Source: an uncultured Fluviicola sp.
GTDB lineage: Bacteria; Bacteroidota; Bacteroidia; Flavobacteriales_D; Crocinitomicaceae
Length of the DNA: 64,000 bases
Direction of reading: 5' to 3'
Assembly (NCBI RefSeq): GCF_902168135.1
Contig: NZ_CABHOL010000015.1
Coordinates: forward strand, 310,001 to 374,000
Shown: one piece after another, positions 17,068 to 25,562 of the stretch
How positions within the stretch are numbered: the first letter of the stretch is position 1
How the letters are laid out: each line of letters opens with the position of its first letter
Translations under genes and position numbers: made by a program
Notes under the pieces: generated by a model
Seen by the model: the letters and a program-made list of their open reading frames with translations, nothing else
Told to the model about the DNA's origin: nothing
Database searches by the model: none

Positions 17068-18699
17068 ATGCGAAAGAGAAACTTGAAGACTCGTCTGCCG
17101 CAGTGGACGGGTCTTTTTTCATTTCAGGTGAAAACTGCCTTGTTACTGCTGCTATTGGTTAGCAAACAAGATGCTTTTGCACAGGAAACATTCTCTATCT
17201 ACTATCCGAGCGGCGATTATAAATTGCTGGAAGATAATAAGCAGGAAATCAATAAGTACATCTTTTCCCAAAACCTGAAAAAGATCGATAGCCTGCAAGT
17301 CATCGGATATGCAGACTCCACCGGAAAGAAACGCCTGAACATGCGGCTTTCCCGGAAGCGGGCAGAAAAAGTCAAAGAGTACCTGGAAAAGATCCTCCCG
17401 ACTAAAACTCCCGTTTCGAGTTTTGCCCGCGGCGAAGAAAACGCTCTCCGTAATCCAAATGAAAATCATAGAAGGGTTGAAATCCACCTGTTCTTCGCGG
17501 GTAAAAGATTGGTAGAAGACTCAACGGAACTTTATGAGTACTTCGGAAATACCAAAACCTGCTTCGTGCTTTCCGATTCGATCATGAAGAATTGCAACAT
17601 CATCCGTTTTAATGACGGCAGGTCCAATATGGTGATCCTTGAAATGGAACCGCATTTATTCTCTAAAAACCAGGTTTATTATACGCTTACGAAGGGTTCG
17701 CAATACGCTAAAATCATTAAATGGAAACTGGAAATGAGCGGAGAGGGCTGGTGGCGTCACGAACGTTACAGGGCCCTTGTAAAAGAAGCGGATTTTGAAG
17801 CTTACGGTGTTCTAACCAAGCGGAAAGTCCAGGTTGATTACAACGAATGCATTATCTGTGAAAAAGACATGAATGCTCCTTTGAAGTTGAAATCCGAATT
17901 ACTTCCGGAAGTTTATGTCATGCAGCATCTGCAGTTGAGAAAGAAAATGCTGGATGGAGAATACCTGGTAATAGTTCCCCGGGATTACGTTACACCTTCG
18001 AGATCCTATTATTTCGATCGAAATTATGATCAGCCGATTGAATGGCGCACCAGGTTTGGGATCAGGAACAGACCTTATTATTTCGCAAGTGTTCCGGCGG
18101 AATTTCTGAAACATAAAGATTGGAATGTTTACTCCAATCGCTCTACCTGCATTCCAACGGGAGATTCATTAAAGATCAATTATCCCCTGGATACCCTTGG
18201 TCCGCATCCATGTCTGCCCGAATCCAGAGGCGGATTGAATGCCCTGGAATATGGAGCGGAAACTTCCTACTGGAATTACGATTTTCGGGCAGCAGCTATT
18301 TCTGCTTATGTGCAGTACTCAGGTACGCGTTTTGAGTATAGTTTGAATGTTGGCGTGGACCTTAAAGCAAGAATCCAGGCGATGGTGAAAACGGATTATT
18401 TGATTTTCTCCTTCGATCCTTACAAGCAAATAGTTATTGGAAATGCCAACCGGTCTATGATCCACGATTTCCACCCCACATTGGCTGCCTACGCGGGAAC
18501 AAACCTGACTTTCCTGAATGACCGTTCAAATGCCGGGCTAATCCATGCTTTGTACATCGGTGCGGCTTACAAGAACAATCCGTTTTCGTTTGCATTCGAC
18601 CGTTTCTACACGAATGTGGGGATTTCTACGAATTACCTCCATTCCGGCGGATTGAACTTTTCATTGTACTTGCAAGTCGGCGTGAAATTTAAGATCTAG
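17068..18699 (+). CDS. OmpA-domain exported protein
   Basis: About 543 residues from the ATG at 17068. The signal peptide core is LLLLLLVSKQDAFAQ. An OmpA-like peptidoglycan-binding domain follows directly (SLQVIGYADSTGKKRLNMRL, then SRKRAEKVKEYL, then NHRRVEIHLFF), which is unusual because this domain is normally C-terminal. The remaining 400 residues are not recognised; the end is beta-rich with alternating hydrophobics and may form an outer-membrane barrel. Start choice is uncertain: a terminator-like hairpin lies at 17087-17119, and a GTG at 17128 would give a compact signal peptide (MKTALLLLLLVSKQDAFAQ). The protein is probably envelope-located. Confidence 0.78.
   Translation: MRKRNLKTRLPQWTGLFSFQVKTALLLLLLVSKQDAFAQETFSIYYPSGDYKLLEDNKQEINKYIFSQNLKKIDSLQVIGYADSTGKKRLNMRLSRKRAEKVKEYLEKILPTKTPVSSFARGEENALRNPNENHRRVEIHLFFAGKRLVEDSTELYEYFGNTKTCFVLSDSIMKNCNIIRFNDGRSNMVILEMEPHLFSKNQVYYTLTKGSQYAKIIKWKLEMSGEGWWRHERYRALVKEADFEAYGVLTKRKVQVDYNECIICEKDMNAPLKLKSELLPEVYVMQHLQLRKKMLDGEYLVIVPRDYVTPSRSYYFDRNYDQPIEWRTRFGIRNRPYYFASVPAEFLKHKDWNVYSNRSTCIPTGDSLKINYPLDTLGPHPCLPESRGGLNALEYGAETSYWNYDFRAAAISAYVQYSGTRFEYSLNVGVDLKARIQAMVKTDYLIFSFDPYKQIVIGNANRSMIHDFHPTLAAYAGTNLTFLNDRSNAGLIHALYIGAAYKNNPFSFAFDRFYTNVGISTNYLHSGGLNFSLYLQVGVKFKI
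17087..17119 (+). terminator. Hairpin plus T-tract: terminator or attenuator
   Basis: AGACTCGTC (17087-17095) pairs with GACGGGTCT (17106-17114) with one G-T wobble, followed by TTTTTT. It can end the kinase/regulator transcript. If the next gene starts at 17068 the hairpin lies inside coding sequence; if it starts at the GTG at 17128 it lies in the leader. Confidence 0.7.
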
Positions 18700-18769
18700 G
18701 ATAGATTGGTTTCCTAACCGTTAAACACAATACTGTGCAATTCGTAATTACTCCCCAATCACTTTCGCA

Positions 18770-18842
18770 CTAACGCTTACGCAGTAGCTTGTGCCGCCGC
18801 TAAAGCTTTGGCGACATGCGGTCAGCGAAGGCGCAACGTTTG
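18770..18842 (+). repeat. Dispersed repeat with core TAGCTTGTGCC...GGCGACATGCG, copy 1
   Basis: The core at 18785-18820 matches the reverse complement of 47619-47655 over about 36 bases, differing by two adjacent substitutions, one indel and few other changes; weaker similarity extends about 15 bases on both sides. It lies in the spacer before the aldehyde dehydrogenase promoter. Confidence 0.65.
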
Positions 18843-18877
18843 TCGTGATTGCGTCTTCAAAAGCGTTCGCTTTTTCT

Positions 18878-18885
18878 TATCTTTG
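18878..18885 (+). promoter_or_regulatory. -7 box (TATCTTTG) for the aldehyde dehydrogenase gene
   Basis: An exact TAnnTTTG match ending 18 bp before the ATG at 18904. It supports that start over an upstream in-frame ATG at 18808, which would read through the dispersed repeat. Confidence 0.65.
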
Positions 18886-18903
18886 CAAAAGAAAATAGAA
18901 ATT

Positions 18904-20346
18904 ATGATTCGTCTTCAAAACTTTATCAACGGAGAATTACTTGCACCTGTTAAAGGCCAGTACATCGATAATTACGAACCTGCAACGGGTAAAGTGTATG
19001 GTGAGATACCAAATTCAACGGAAGAGGACGTGGAATTAGCTGTTCAGGCGGCTGAAAAAGCATTTCCCGTTTGGTCCAATATGACCAATGAAGAACGCGG
19101 GGCAATTATGATGCGCATCAGTTTGGGAATTGAAAAACGCATGGATGAATTCGTGGCTGCAGAATCCCGCGATAACGGAAAACCGCTTTCATTGGCAGCA
19201 CATGTGGATATTCCGCGTGCTGTTTCCAATTTTCATTTTTTCGCAACTGCGGTAGAGCACTTTGCCTCCGAATCGCATTACATGGAAGGAATGGGAATCA
19301 ATTACACCACCCGCAAACCGATCGGAGTAGTGGGCTGTATTTCTCCCTGGAACCTTCCTTTGTATTTGTTTTCCTGGAAAATTGCACCGGCTTTGGCTTC
19401 CGGAAACTGTGTCATTGCAAAACCTTCTGAGATTACGCCATACACAGCTTACTTACTGAGTGAAGTGGTAAAGGATAGCGGTATGCCGGCAGGTGTACTG
19501 AATATCGTTCACGGTTTAGGCCAGCATGCCGGAGATGCAATCGTCAAACATCCGAAGATCAAGGCAATTTCATTTACAGGTGGAACTAAAACAGGTGAGT
19601 ACATTGCCAGAACTGCCGGACCTATGTTCAAGAAATTATCCCTGGAACTGGGAGGAAAGAACCCGAATATCATTTTTGCAGATTGTGATTTTGATGAAAT
19701 GATCAAAACAACCGTACGTTCCTCATTTGCCAATCAAGGGCAGATCTGTTTATGCGGATCGCGCATTTTTATCGAACGAAGCATATACGATAAGTTCAAA
19801 ACGGCTTTTGTAGACCGTGTAAATCAATTAACGGTATCCAATCCTTCTGATCCGAACGCAAAAATGGGAGCCGTTGTTTCCAAACCGCACATGGAGAAAG
19901 TACTTTCGTACATTGATTTGGCAAAAGAAGAGGGCGGAACAATCCTTACAGGCGGAAAACGGGTAGTTTTAGATACTCCGTACGACGAAGGTTATTACAT
20001 CGCTCCTACAGTAATCGAAGGTCTTTCATACGACTGCAGAACGAACCAGGAAGAAATTTTCGGACCGGTAGTGACTCTGACACCTTTCGATACGGAAGAA
20101 GAGGTCCTTATGATGGCCAACAGCACACAATACGGACTCAGTGCGACTATTTGGACATCCGACTTGAAAAGAGCGCACAGAACAGCAGATAAAGTGCAGG
20201 CCGGGATTGTTTGGATCAACTCCTGGCTGGTTCGTGATCTGAGAACACCGTTCGGAGGAGTAAAAGCATCCGGAGTAGGAAGAGAAGGCGGCTGGGAAGC
20301 CCTGCGTTTCTTTACCGAAGCGAAAAATGTGTTTGTTCCTTATTAA
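18904..20346 (+). CDS. NAD(P)-dependent aldehyde dehydrogenase (ALDH8/HMSD-like)
   Basis: A 480-residue cytosolic aldehyde dehydrogenase that oxidises an aldehyde to the acid. Visible elements: PWNLPLYLFSWKIAPALASG (cofactor site), FTGGTKTGEYIA (Rossmann turn), LELGGKNP with the general-base glutamate, the catalytic cysteine in NQGQICLCGSR (the Cys after Ile), EEIFGPVV, and a C-terminal WLVRDLRTPFGGVKASGVGREGG. The last motif is close to hydroxymuconic or aminomuconic semialdehyde dehydrogenases, so aromatic or tryptophan breakdown is possible. No kynurenine or meta-cleavage genes lie nearby, so the substrate is not settled. Confidence 0.93.
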   Translation: MIRLQNFINGELLAPVKGQYIDNYEPATGKVYGEIPNSTEEDVELAVQAAEKAFPVWSNMTNEERGAIMMRISLGIEKRMDEFVAAESRDNGKPLSLAAHVDIPRAVSNFHFFATAVEHFASESHYMEGMGINYTTRKPIGVVGCISPWNLPLYLFSWKIAPALASGNCVIAKPSEITPYTAYLLSEVVKDSGMPAGVLNIVHGLGQHAGDAIVKHPKIKAISFTGGTKTGEYIARTAGPMFKKLSLELGGKNPNIIFADCDFDEMIKTTVRSSFANQGQICLCGSRIFIERSIYDKFKTAFVDRVNQLTVSNPSDPNAKMGAVVSKPHMEKVLSYIDLAKEEGGTILTGGKRVVLDTPYDEGYYIAPTVIEGLSYDCRTNQEEIFGPVVTLTPFDTEEEVLMMANSTQYGLSATIWTSDLKRAHRTADKVQAGIVWINSWLVRDLRTPFGGVKASGVGREGGWEALRFFTEAKNVFVPY

Positions 20347-20404
20347 TGCAAAATGCAAAATGGAAATGAAAAATGATTTCCCCTTTAAATAATTGATTAT
20401 AAAT

Positions 20405-20465
20405 TAATTCGTAATTCGTAATTCGTAATTCGTAATTCGTAATTCGTAATTCGTAATTCGTAATT
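20405..20465. repeat. Heptamer tandem repeat, (TAATTCG)x8 plus a partial unit
   Basis: Eight exact TAATTCG units run from 20405 to 20460, followed by TAATT. The array abuts the stop codon of the minus-strand gene ending at 20464, so it forms that gene's immediate 3' untranslated region. Seven is not a multiple of three, but the array lies outside the coding region except for the stop codon itself. Confidence 0.95.
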
Positions 20466-21810
20466 ATCTTTTAAGTTTCCCCTTCCGGAGCAGGCTCGCA
20501 ACTTCGAATTCTAAAGAACCATAAATCTCTTTTTTCTTTAGTGAGTCGATATGGAACAAAATATCCGTTCCGCGATAATTCCATAATCCGTTGCAGGAAG
20601 ATCCGGATGTCATTTTAGGGGATTTCCCGGCGGTGTAAGCACTGATGCTTTTCGGAAGTATATTGAGTGTTAACGGAGGAGAAAACAGGAAATGATAGTA
20701 TTTTCCCTGTTTGGTCACAATTCCTTTCGCAAACAGTGCAGAAACCAATTTTTGCCCGTTTTCATTGACAGAAAATAACAGCGAATATCCGGGAACAGCT
20801 ACCTTATTGATTTTATGGACTTCTACCGGATTAAATTCCTCATCATAACCGATTTCCACGACCTCTTCGTCGATTAGCTGTGTGCCGCCTTCCTGGAAGG
20901 AAAGATCGCCATCCCATGCGTCGAAGAATGCGGCTGTAGGAAAACTGACTTTTTTCCCAAGTCCAACTATCCACTTGTAAAGCGGTCCGTTCGGATCTTT
21001 TTTGAATTCGGAAATATCCAGGTGTATATCCAAAGCTTTCGTAGAATGTTTACTCCGTTCAAAACTCATTCCTGACTCCTTCTCTTTTATTTTAAGCGGG
21101 GCACTGGAATGCAGGTAAGTTTTAAGCCTGATATTGGACGAATCACTATCGTGTGCGCACAGCGCATAATCCAACCCGAATTTCCGCAGCCTCGGTGAAT
21201 GGGAATAAAGCACAATATCTTCATCTTTAAAAATTGGGTTCTTCAGGAATTTCTCCCAGGAAGTTTCGATGTCCCCTTCGTGCGCAAAAATGGCTTTTCC
21301 AATCCGTCTTTTGATCCGGGAACCTTTGTAGACCAGGAGATAATCCTTGTCATAAAAAATATACAGTCCGAGTTCGTCGATTTTCTTGACTTTCCGGTTG
21401 TAAACAAGGGTGTCGGAAATGTGAGTATATTGTTCCAATCGGGTTAAACCATTTTTAATCTTGGAACTATCCATAACGGTGACAAAAGTTCCCCATTCGT
21501 CTTTTCCGTTCGAGAAGAAATAACCGGTACTTTGAATATCGATCCCGATGCCCTTAGCCTGTCCAAGCAGGAAATCATAAGTCATGTATTCCCGGAAAGG
21601 GACTTTATTCTTAAACATCAGGGAGTTTGTTTCCCGAGCGATATTCAACAAATTGTACCTTCCAACGATCTCACTTTCCGGAAGGCGGTCCAGCAGGCTT
21701 GGAGGCGGGTCCGGAGCAAACAGGCGCGGACGGATATAGAGGAATAAAGCCAATGCTGCACACAGCAATGCGATTAACATAACTTTATTTCCTACCCCTT
21801 CGGTTTTCAT
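20464..21810 (-). CDS. Uncharacterised membrane-anchored protein, distant relative of its DUF4836-like neighbour
   Basis: A 448-residue protein with one N-terminal membrane anchor (VMLIALLCAALALFLYI) and the rest outside the cytoplasm. It is not a recognised enzyme. The opening pattern (PESEIVGRYNLLNIARE, then MTYDFLLGQAKGIGIDIQS) parallels the upstream gene product (PKDAVTVFSLNNISILQK, then YDFMTELQSELF and AGIDFNQ), so the two look like diverged paralogues. The genes are one base apart and surely co-transcribed. The stop codon touches a heptamer tandem repeat. Confidence 0.75.
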   Translation of the reverse strand: MKTEGVGNKVMLIALLCAALALFLYIRPRLFAPDPPPSLLDRLPESEIVGRYNLLNIARETNSLMFKNKVPFREYMTYDFLLGQAKGIGIDIQSTGYFFSNGKDEWGTFVTVMDSSKIKNGLTRLEQYTHISDTLVYNRKVKKIDELGLYIFYDKDYLLVYKGSRIKRRIGKAIFAHEGDIETSWEKFLKNPIFKDEDIVLYSHSPRLRKFGLDYALCAHDSDSSNIRLKTYLHSSAPLKIKEKESGMSFERSKHSTKALDIHLDISEFKKDPNGPLYKWIVGLGKKVSFPTAAFFDAWDGDLSFQEGGTQLIDEEVVEIGYDEEFNPVEVHKINKVAVPGYSLLFSVNENGQKLVSALFAKGIVTKQGKYYHFLFSPPLTLNILPKSISAYTAGKSPKMTSGSSCNGLWNYRGTDILFHIDSLKKKEIYGSLEFEVASLLRKGKLKR

Positions 21811-21811
21811 G

Positions 21812-23710
21812 TTATCTTTTCGTAGATACCAGGTAAGCGGTGTTTACTAAGTCTAATAAGTATTTTCCTGCATTGTCGAAAGTCCCGTCGAAGCTGTACG
21901 TCAAATTGTATGTTGTTTTCTGACGTGTTGTTTTGGAAGAAATTACTTCCACTTCTCCTTTTTTACCTTTCATAGAAGCCAGTACGTCAAAACGATGGTC
22001 ATTTAAGATCGTTTCAGGCAAACGGTTGATCATATCTCCCAGGTTCATATACGCATAAATAGATCCGCTTTTCGCAGCATTTTTGACCTGTTTTCCGGTA
22101 ATTGCCTCTGCTCCGTATCCGTTGGAATGGTTTTTAGCCAGATCCTCATCATTGGTGAAAATAAATAATCCGTTTTTATTGATCATGTATAAAGGAACGG
22201 AGTTCAGGATCGCTTCTTCGTACACCCAGTAATCTCCCATGTTCTTGAATTGGGAAGTGATACGCGACATGTGCTTCAGGATCTTGTTAGGGACATCCGG
22301 GCGGCCGGTTGTAAATCCTAATGTGAAAACAGGCATATCTTCTTCAGCCTCTATTTCTTTCTCACCGTACTCAAACGTTTCTTCGTCGTAGAAAAACTCT
22401 ACACGTTTTGTTTTCACACGTTTAATTCCGTTAAAAGTACCGAACATACTCCCTTTGTAAGTATTGAAAACTTCATCCGTGTTAATGAAATCGTTCAATA
22501 ATTCGATGGTCAGTACATTGGCAGAAATGCGTGCATTCTTTTCTTCGCTCAAGATCGGCATAATAACTTCATAAGCCTTTTCGTAGCCTTTCTTCAAATC
22601 GATCTTGTAAGTAAAGAATCCTGTATTGTTGTTCGGAATGTATTTCAATACGTTTTTGTCAAATTTTGCACTGTTCAGTTCTTCGTAAATACTTCCCAAT
22701 CCGTCACCGTAATAAGCTTCCACTTTCAGATCAATGGATTTTTGGTTCAAAACGATATCGCCCAGCATGACATTTCCGGTATACAATTCGTTTAGATCAC
22801 GGTATAAGTCAGGGAACATTGCCTGCAGGTAGAACAAGCTGTTTGTGTTTTTGAAATTCCGGCTGTTGTCCAGGTAAAAGATTCCGTCGGAAGGATGCGT
22901 TAATTGTGCCGCCAAACGCGGATCCTGTGCTTTCAGGTTCAGTTTTTTGGCAAAAAGTTCTTCGGTAATCAATTCCAGGCGCTTGCGGGAATATTCGGAT
23001 TCGATACTGTCTCGTAGTTCGTAGTAATTCTTGAAAAGATCATTTGTTTCATCCACCGCGATAGGGGTTTCGTCCACTTCTTCCTCGATAATCTCTTCTA
23101 CTTCATCACCCTCTTCATTTAAGGTAGGATCATCATCTGTGAATTCTTCTTCGTCATATTCGCCCATCGGTTCTTCGTCGAAGTACTCATCTTCATACCA
23201 GGGAAGCTCTAATCCCCTGGAAGTCCAGATAGAATCTGTGATTTCCGTCAATTTATCCTGATCCGTATCTACGCGTATCAACAGGCCTACATTGCCCTGG
23301 ATCATTAAATGATTGAAGTAATTATTGTAATATTCCGTTCCTGCAACCAAACTTTCTTTGCGGTCAAAATCATCAAATACCGTGAAAAGCTTTTCTTTGT
23401 CAGTGATCCCGAAAGTAAACCCTGAAATTTCAAATTCCGGATTTTTACCGTAGAAAATATTCATCTTCTGGTTGAAGTCGATTCCTGCATCTTTCAAGGT
23501 TTTTCCCTGGGTAGAACCATCAAATAATTCAGACTGCAATTCAGTCATGAAATCATAAGAAACCAATTCATCCATGGATACCTTCTGAAGAATGGAAATA
23601 TTGTTCAGACTAAAGACAGTAACTGCATCTTTAGGAATGATATCTTCGGATTTCTGTCCCCATGAGATCGCTCCCAAAAGGGTTATCGGAATTAAGATTT
23701 TAATTTTCAT
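21812..23710 (-). CDS. DUF4836-like exported protein
   Basis: A 632-residue protein with a short signal peptide (MKIKILIPITLLGAISWGQ) and a start IIPKDAVTVFSLNNISILQK typical of the DUF4836 family in Bacteroidota. A very acidic linker sits near residues 185-220 (runs of Glu and Asp), followed by more beta-rich sequence. The function of the family is unknown. The acidic stretch could bind cations. It is one base upstream of its putative paralogue and 134 bp downstream of a lipoprotein gene on the same strand; a TACTTTCG box just upstream suggests its own promoter. Confidence 0.8.
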   Translation of the reverse strand: MKIKILIPITLLGAISWGQKSEDIIPKDAVTVFSLNNISILQKVSMDELVSYDFMTELQSELFDGSTQGKTLKDAGIDFNQKMNIFYGKNPEFEISGFTFGITDKEKLFTVFDDFDRKESLVAGTEYYNNYFNHLMIQGNVGLLIRVDTDQDKLTEITDSIWTSRGLELPWYEDEYFDEEPMGEYDEEEFTDDDPTLNEEGDEVEEIIEEEVDETPIAVDETNDLFKNYYELRDSIESEYSRKRLELITEELFAKKLNLKAQDPRLAAQLTHPSDGIFYLDNSRNFKNTNSLFYLQAMFPDLYRDLNELYTGNVMLGDIVLNQKSIDLKVEAYYGDGLGSIYEELNSAKFDKNVLKYIPNNNTGFFTYKIDLKKGYEKAYEVIMPILSEEKNARISANVLTIELLNDFINTDEVFNTYKGSMFGTFNGIKRVKTKRVEFFYDEETFEYGEKEIEAEEDMPVFTLGFTTGRPDVPNKILKHMSRITSQFKNMGDYWVYEEAILNSVPLYMINKNGLFIFTNDEDLAKNHSNGYGAEAITGKQVKNAAKSGSIYAYMNLGDMINRLPETILNDHRFDVLASMKGKKGEVEVISSKTTRQKTTYNLTYSFDGTFDNAGKYLLDLVNTAYLVSTKR

Positions 23711-23736
23711 AAACAGATGAATGAACGGATTCTACA

Positions 23737-23744
23737 CGAAAGTA
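23737..23744 (-). promoter_or_regulatory. -7 box (TACTTTCG, minus strand) for the DUF4836-like pair
   Basis: It matches TAnnTTyG on the minus strand, with 26 bp between the box and the ATG at 23710. Confidence 0.45.
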
Positions 23745-23844
23745 AAATCATTTTTTGAATTGAAAACGCTATTTGGTTTATCAACGGGTATTTGGTTGAT
23801 AACTTGTGTTAAAATGAAGTCTTTTTCGAACAATCTGCAAAAAA

Positions 23845-24504
23845 CTAGTTCGAAATAACAAAGGTACTCTTCAGGATGGAAGGATTTGTTCCAACCGAAT
23901 AAGTAGTTGATTCGATCAAACCTGCTACTTTCGACGGAGAAATTTTTGCCTGCGGATTATCACATTTTGCAATTGGTTTGTCAAAGCGCGAAACACAGGT
24001 GTATTTTCCTTTTTTCAACTTTTCCTGGTCTTCCGCTTTCATTTTATGGACGACACTTTGAAAATTCGGAACAATGCGTGTGAGTGTTTTTCCGTCCCAG
24101 GTAAGCCAGTTCTCATTCAGGGCCGGATCGTTTTTTTCCTTGATCTCTTCTTTGATAATTTCACGGATGCCGCTTTGTAAGTCTGAAACAGATTCGAAAT
24201 CAACAATAATCTTGAAAATAAAATTATCGAAATCGGATTCTACCCGAACATTGGAAATTCCTTCTTTCTCCTGCAGTTTATTGCGGTAATATTCAATTTT
24301 CTCCTTGATTTCAGGGATTTTGGGAATGCGTTTTCCGTCTACGCTGTCCAAAGCAAGGATCGAATTGATCTTTACCTTGCTTGCGCTCATGTTTACGGTA
24401 TATTTATAAGTACCGGTCCCGTCAGCGTGAAGGGTAATATCATCCCAAATATCCACGCACGACGAAAGTGCAAGAATCAGAAACCCAATTAGAAAAATAC
24501 GCAT
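23845..24504 (-). CDS. Uncharacterised lipoprotein
   Basis: A 219-residue lipoprotein with a clear lipobox (ILALSSC, cysteine near residue 16). The mature part begins VDIWDDITLHADGTGTYKYTVNMS, a pattern common in small Bacteroidota lipoproteins that form a beta-sheet followed by a helical region (IKEKIEYYRNKLQEKEG). No catalytic motif is seen. It precedes the DUF4836-like pair and may work with it at the cell envelope. The function is unknown. Confidence 0.8.
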   Translation of the reverse strand: MRIFLIGFLILALSSCVDIWDDITLHADGTGTYKYTVNMSASKVKINSILALDSVDGKRIPKIPEIKEKIEYYRNKLQEKEGISNVRVESDFDNFIFKIIVDFESVSDLQSGIREIIKEEIKEKNDPALNENWLTWDGKTLTRIVPNFQSVVHKMKAEDQEKLKKGKYTCVSRFDKPIAKCDNPQAKISPSKVAGLIESTTYSVGTNPSILKSTFVISN

Positions 24505-24573
24505 AAGTCAAATTTCAGGTGTAAAAATACAGAACTGGACGAAGCAAAAACAGTACCAACTAAGAAATATTTC

Positions 24574-25467
24574 CTATTGAGTGAAAGAAATGTGGTTTTC
24601 CGTAATGGTCAATGTGGCTTTCCTCCCGCAAATAAATGCTCGATTGTCGGGAATATGTCCAACGGGAGCATCAAATGCAATCGGAAATGAGCGGTATCGG
24701 GTGTGCTCCAGGATTAATTCTTCCACGCACCATTCAGTAGGTTTTGCAGTGTCTTTTAGGTCAGTCATTCCGCCAACAACCAGTCCGGCGATTCGGTCAA
24801 ATACACCCGCAAAGCGGAAAGCCCAAAGCATGCGGTCCAAATGATAGACCTGTTCTCCGATATCTTCAATAAATAGAATGGCATTTTCGTAATTCGGGGA
24901 ATAGGGAGTTCCCAATAAGGAATACAAAATTGATAAGTTTCCTCCGACTACATTTCCGGTTGCTGTTCCGGGTTTATTAGAGGCGTTGGTCTGCCAGGTG
25001 TATGCGTTCGGTATTCCGCGGAGCACATTTAAAAGGGACTCCAGGGATTCCGGGGTGTTCTCCCGGAAATTCAAAGGCATCGTGGTGTGAGCTGTTTCAA
25101 TGCCAAGTTTCAAACCTAAGCAGTGGAAATTGGTAATATCGGAAAAACCCAATATCCATCTTGGTTCGCGAAGCAGGTTCGCCCAATTCACAAGATCAAA
25201 CAAACGGATCGCTCCGTAACCGCCCCGATTGCAGATAATTGCTTTGACATCCGGATGATCGATCGCCCATTGCAGATCTTCTGCTCTTTCCATATCCGTT
25301 CCGGAAAAATAGCGGTATTCGTTTGCCGAATGCGGAGCAACAAGCACTTTAAAGCCGTGCTCTTCAAAATACGCTTTTGCGAAATCAATGTGGGTTGCTT
25401 CAATCGCTTTTGCAGGAGAAACCAATGCAATAGCATCGCCGGGAACCAATTCTGGAGGACAAATCAT
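24574..25467 (-). CDS. LD-carboxypeptidase (S66, muramoyltetrapeptide type)
   Basis: A 297-residue serine peptidase of the MccF/LdcA family. The N-terminal domain has GDAIALVSPAKAIE and NRGGYGAIRLFDLVNW, then the nucleophile serine in LGFSDIT (about residue 123). The C-terminal part has VVGGNLSILYSLLGTPY, FIEDIGEQVYHLDRML with the catalytic glutamate region, and APVGHIPDNRAF with the catalytic histidine. The enzyme removes the terminal D-alanine from tetrapeptides during murein recycling in the cytoplasm. The length is standard. The spacer downstream of the next genes holds a palindromic repeat. Confidence 0.93.
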   Translation of the reverse strand: MICPPELVPGDAIALVSPAKAIEATHIDFAKAYFEEHGFKVLVAPHSANEYRYFSGTDMERAEDLQWAIDHPDVKAIICNRGGYGAIRLFDLVNWANLLREPRWILGFSDITNFHCLGLKLGIETAHTTMPLNFRENTPESLESLLNVLRGIPNAYTWQTNASNKPGTATGNVVGGNLSILYSLLGTPYSPNYENAILFIEDIGEQVYHLDRMLWAFRFAGVFDRIAGLVVGGMTDLKDTAKPTEWCVEELILEHTRYRSFPIAFDAPVGHIPDNRAFICGRKATLTITENHISFTQ

Positions 25468-25477
25468 GACCTAAAGG

Positions 25478-25562
25478 TAATTCAAAAGTTCAAAGAGTTG
25501 AAAGCGTTCAAAATAGATTCACGGTTTGAACCGTTTAATAGTTGAACATTTTTGAACGGATT
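25478..25562. repeat. GTTCAAA-type imperfect palindrome, copy 3
   Basis: The left half, TTCAAAAGTTCAAAGAGTTG followed by AAAGCGTTCAAAATAG, is an imperfect reverse complement of the right half, GGTTTGAACCGTTTAATAGT followed by TGAACATTTTTGAACGG. The same layout occurs at 16964-17046. It lies just after the anti-sigma gene and could act as its terminator. Confidence 0.6.
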
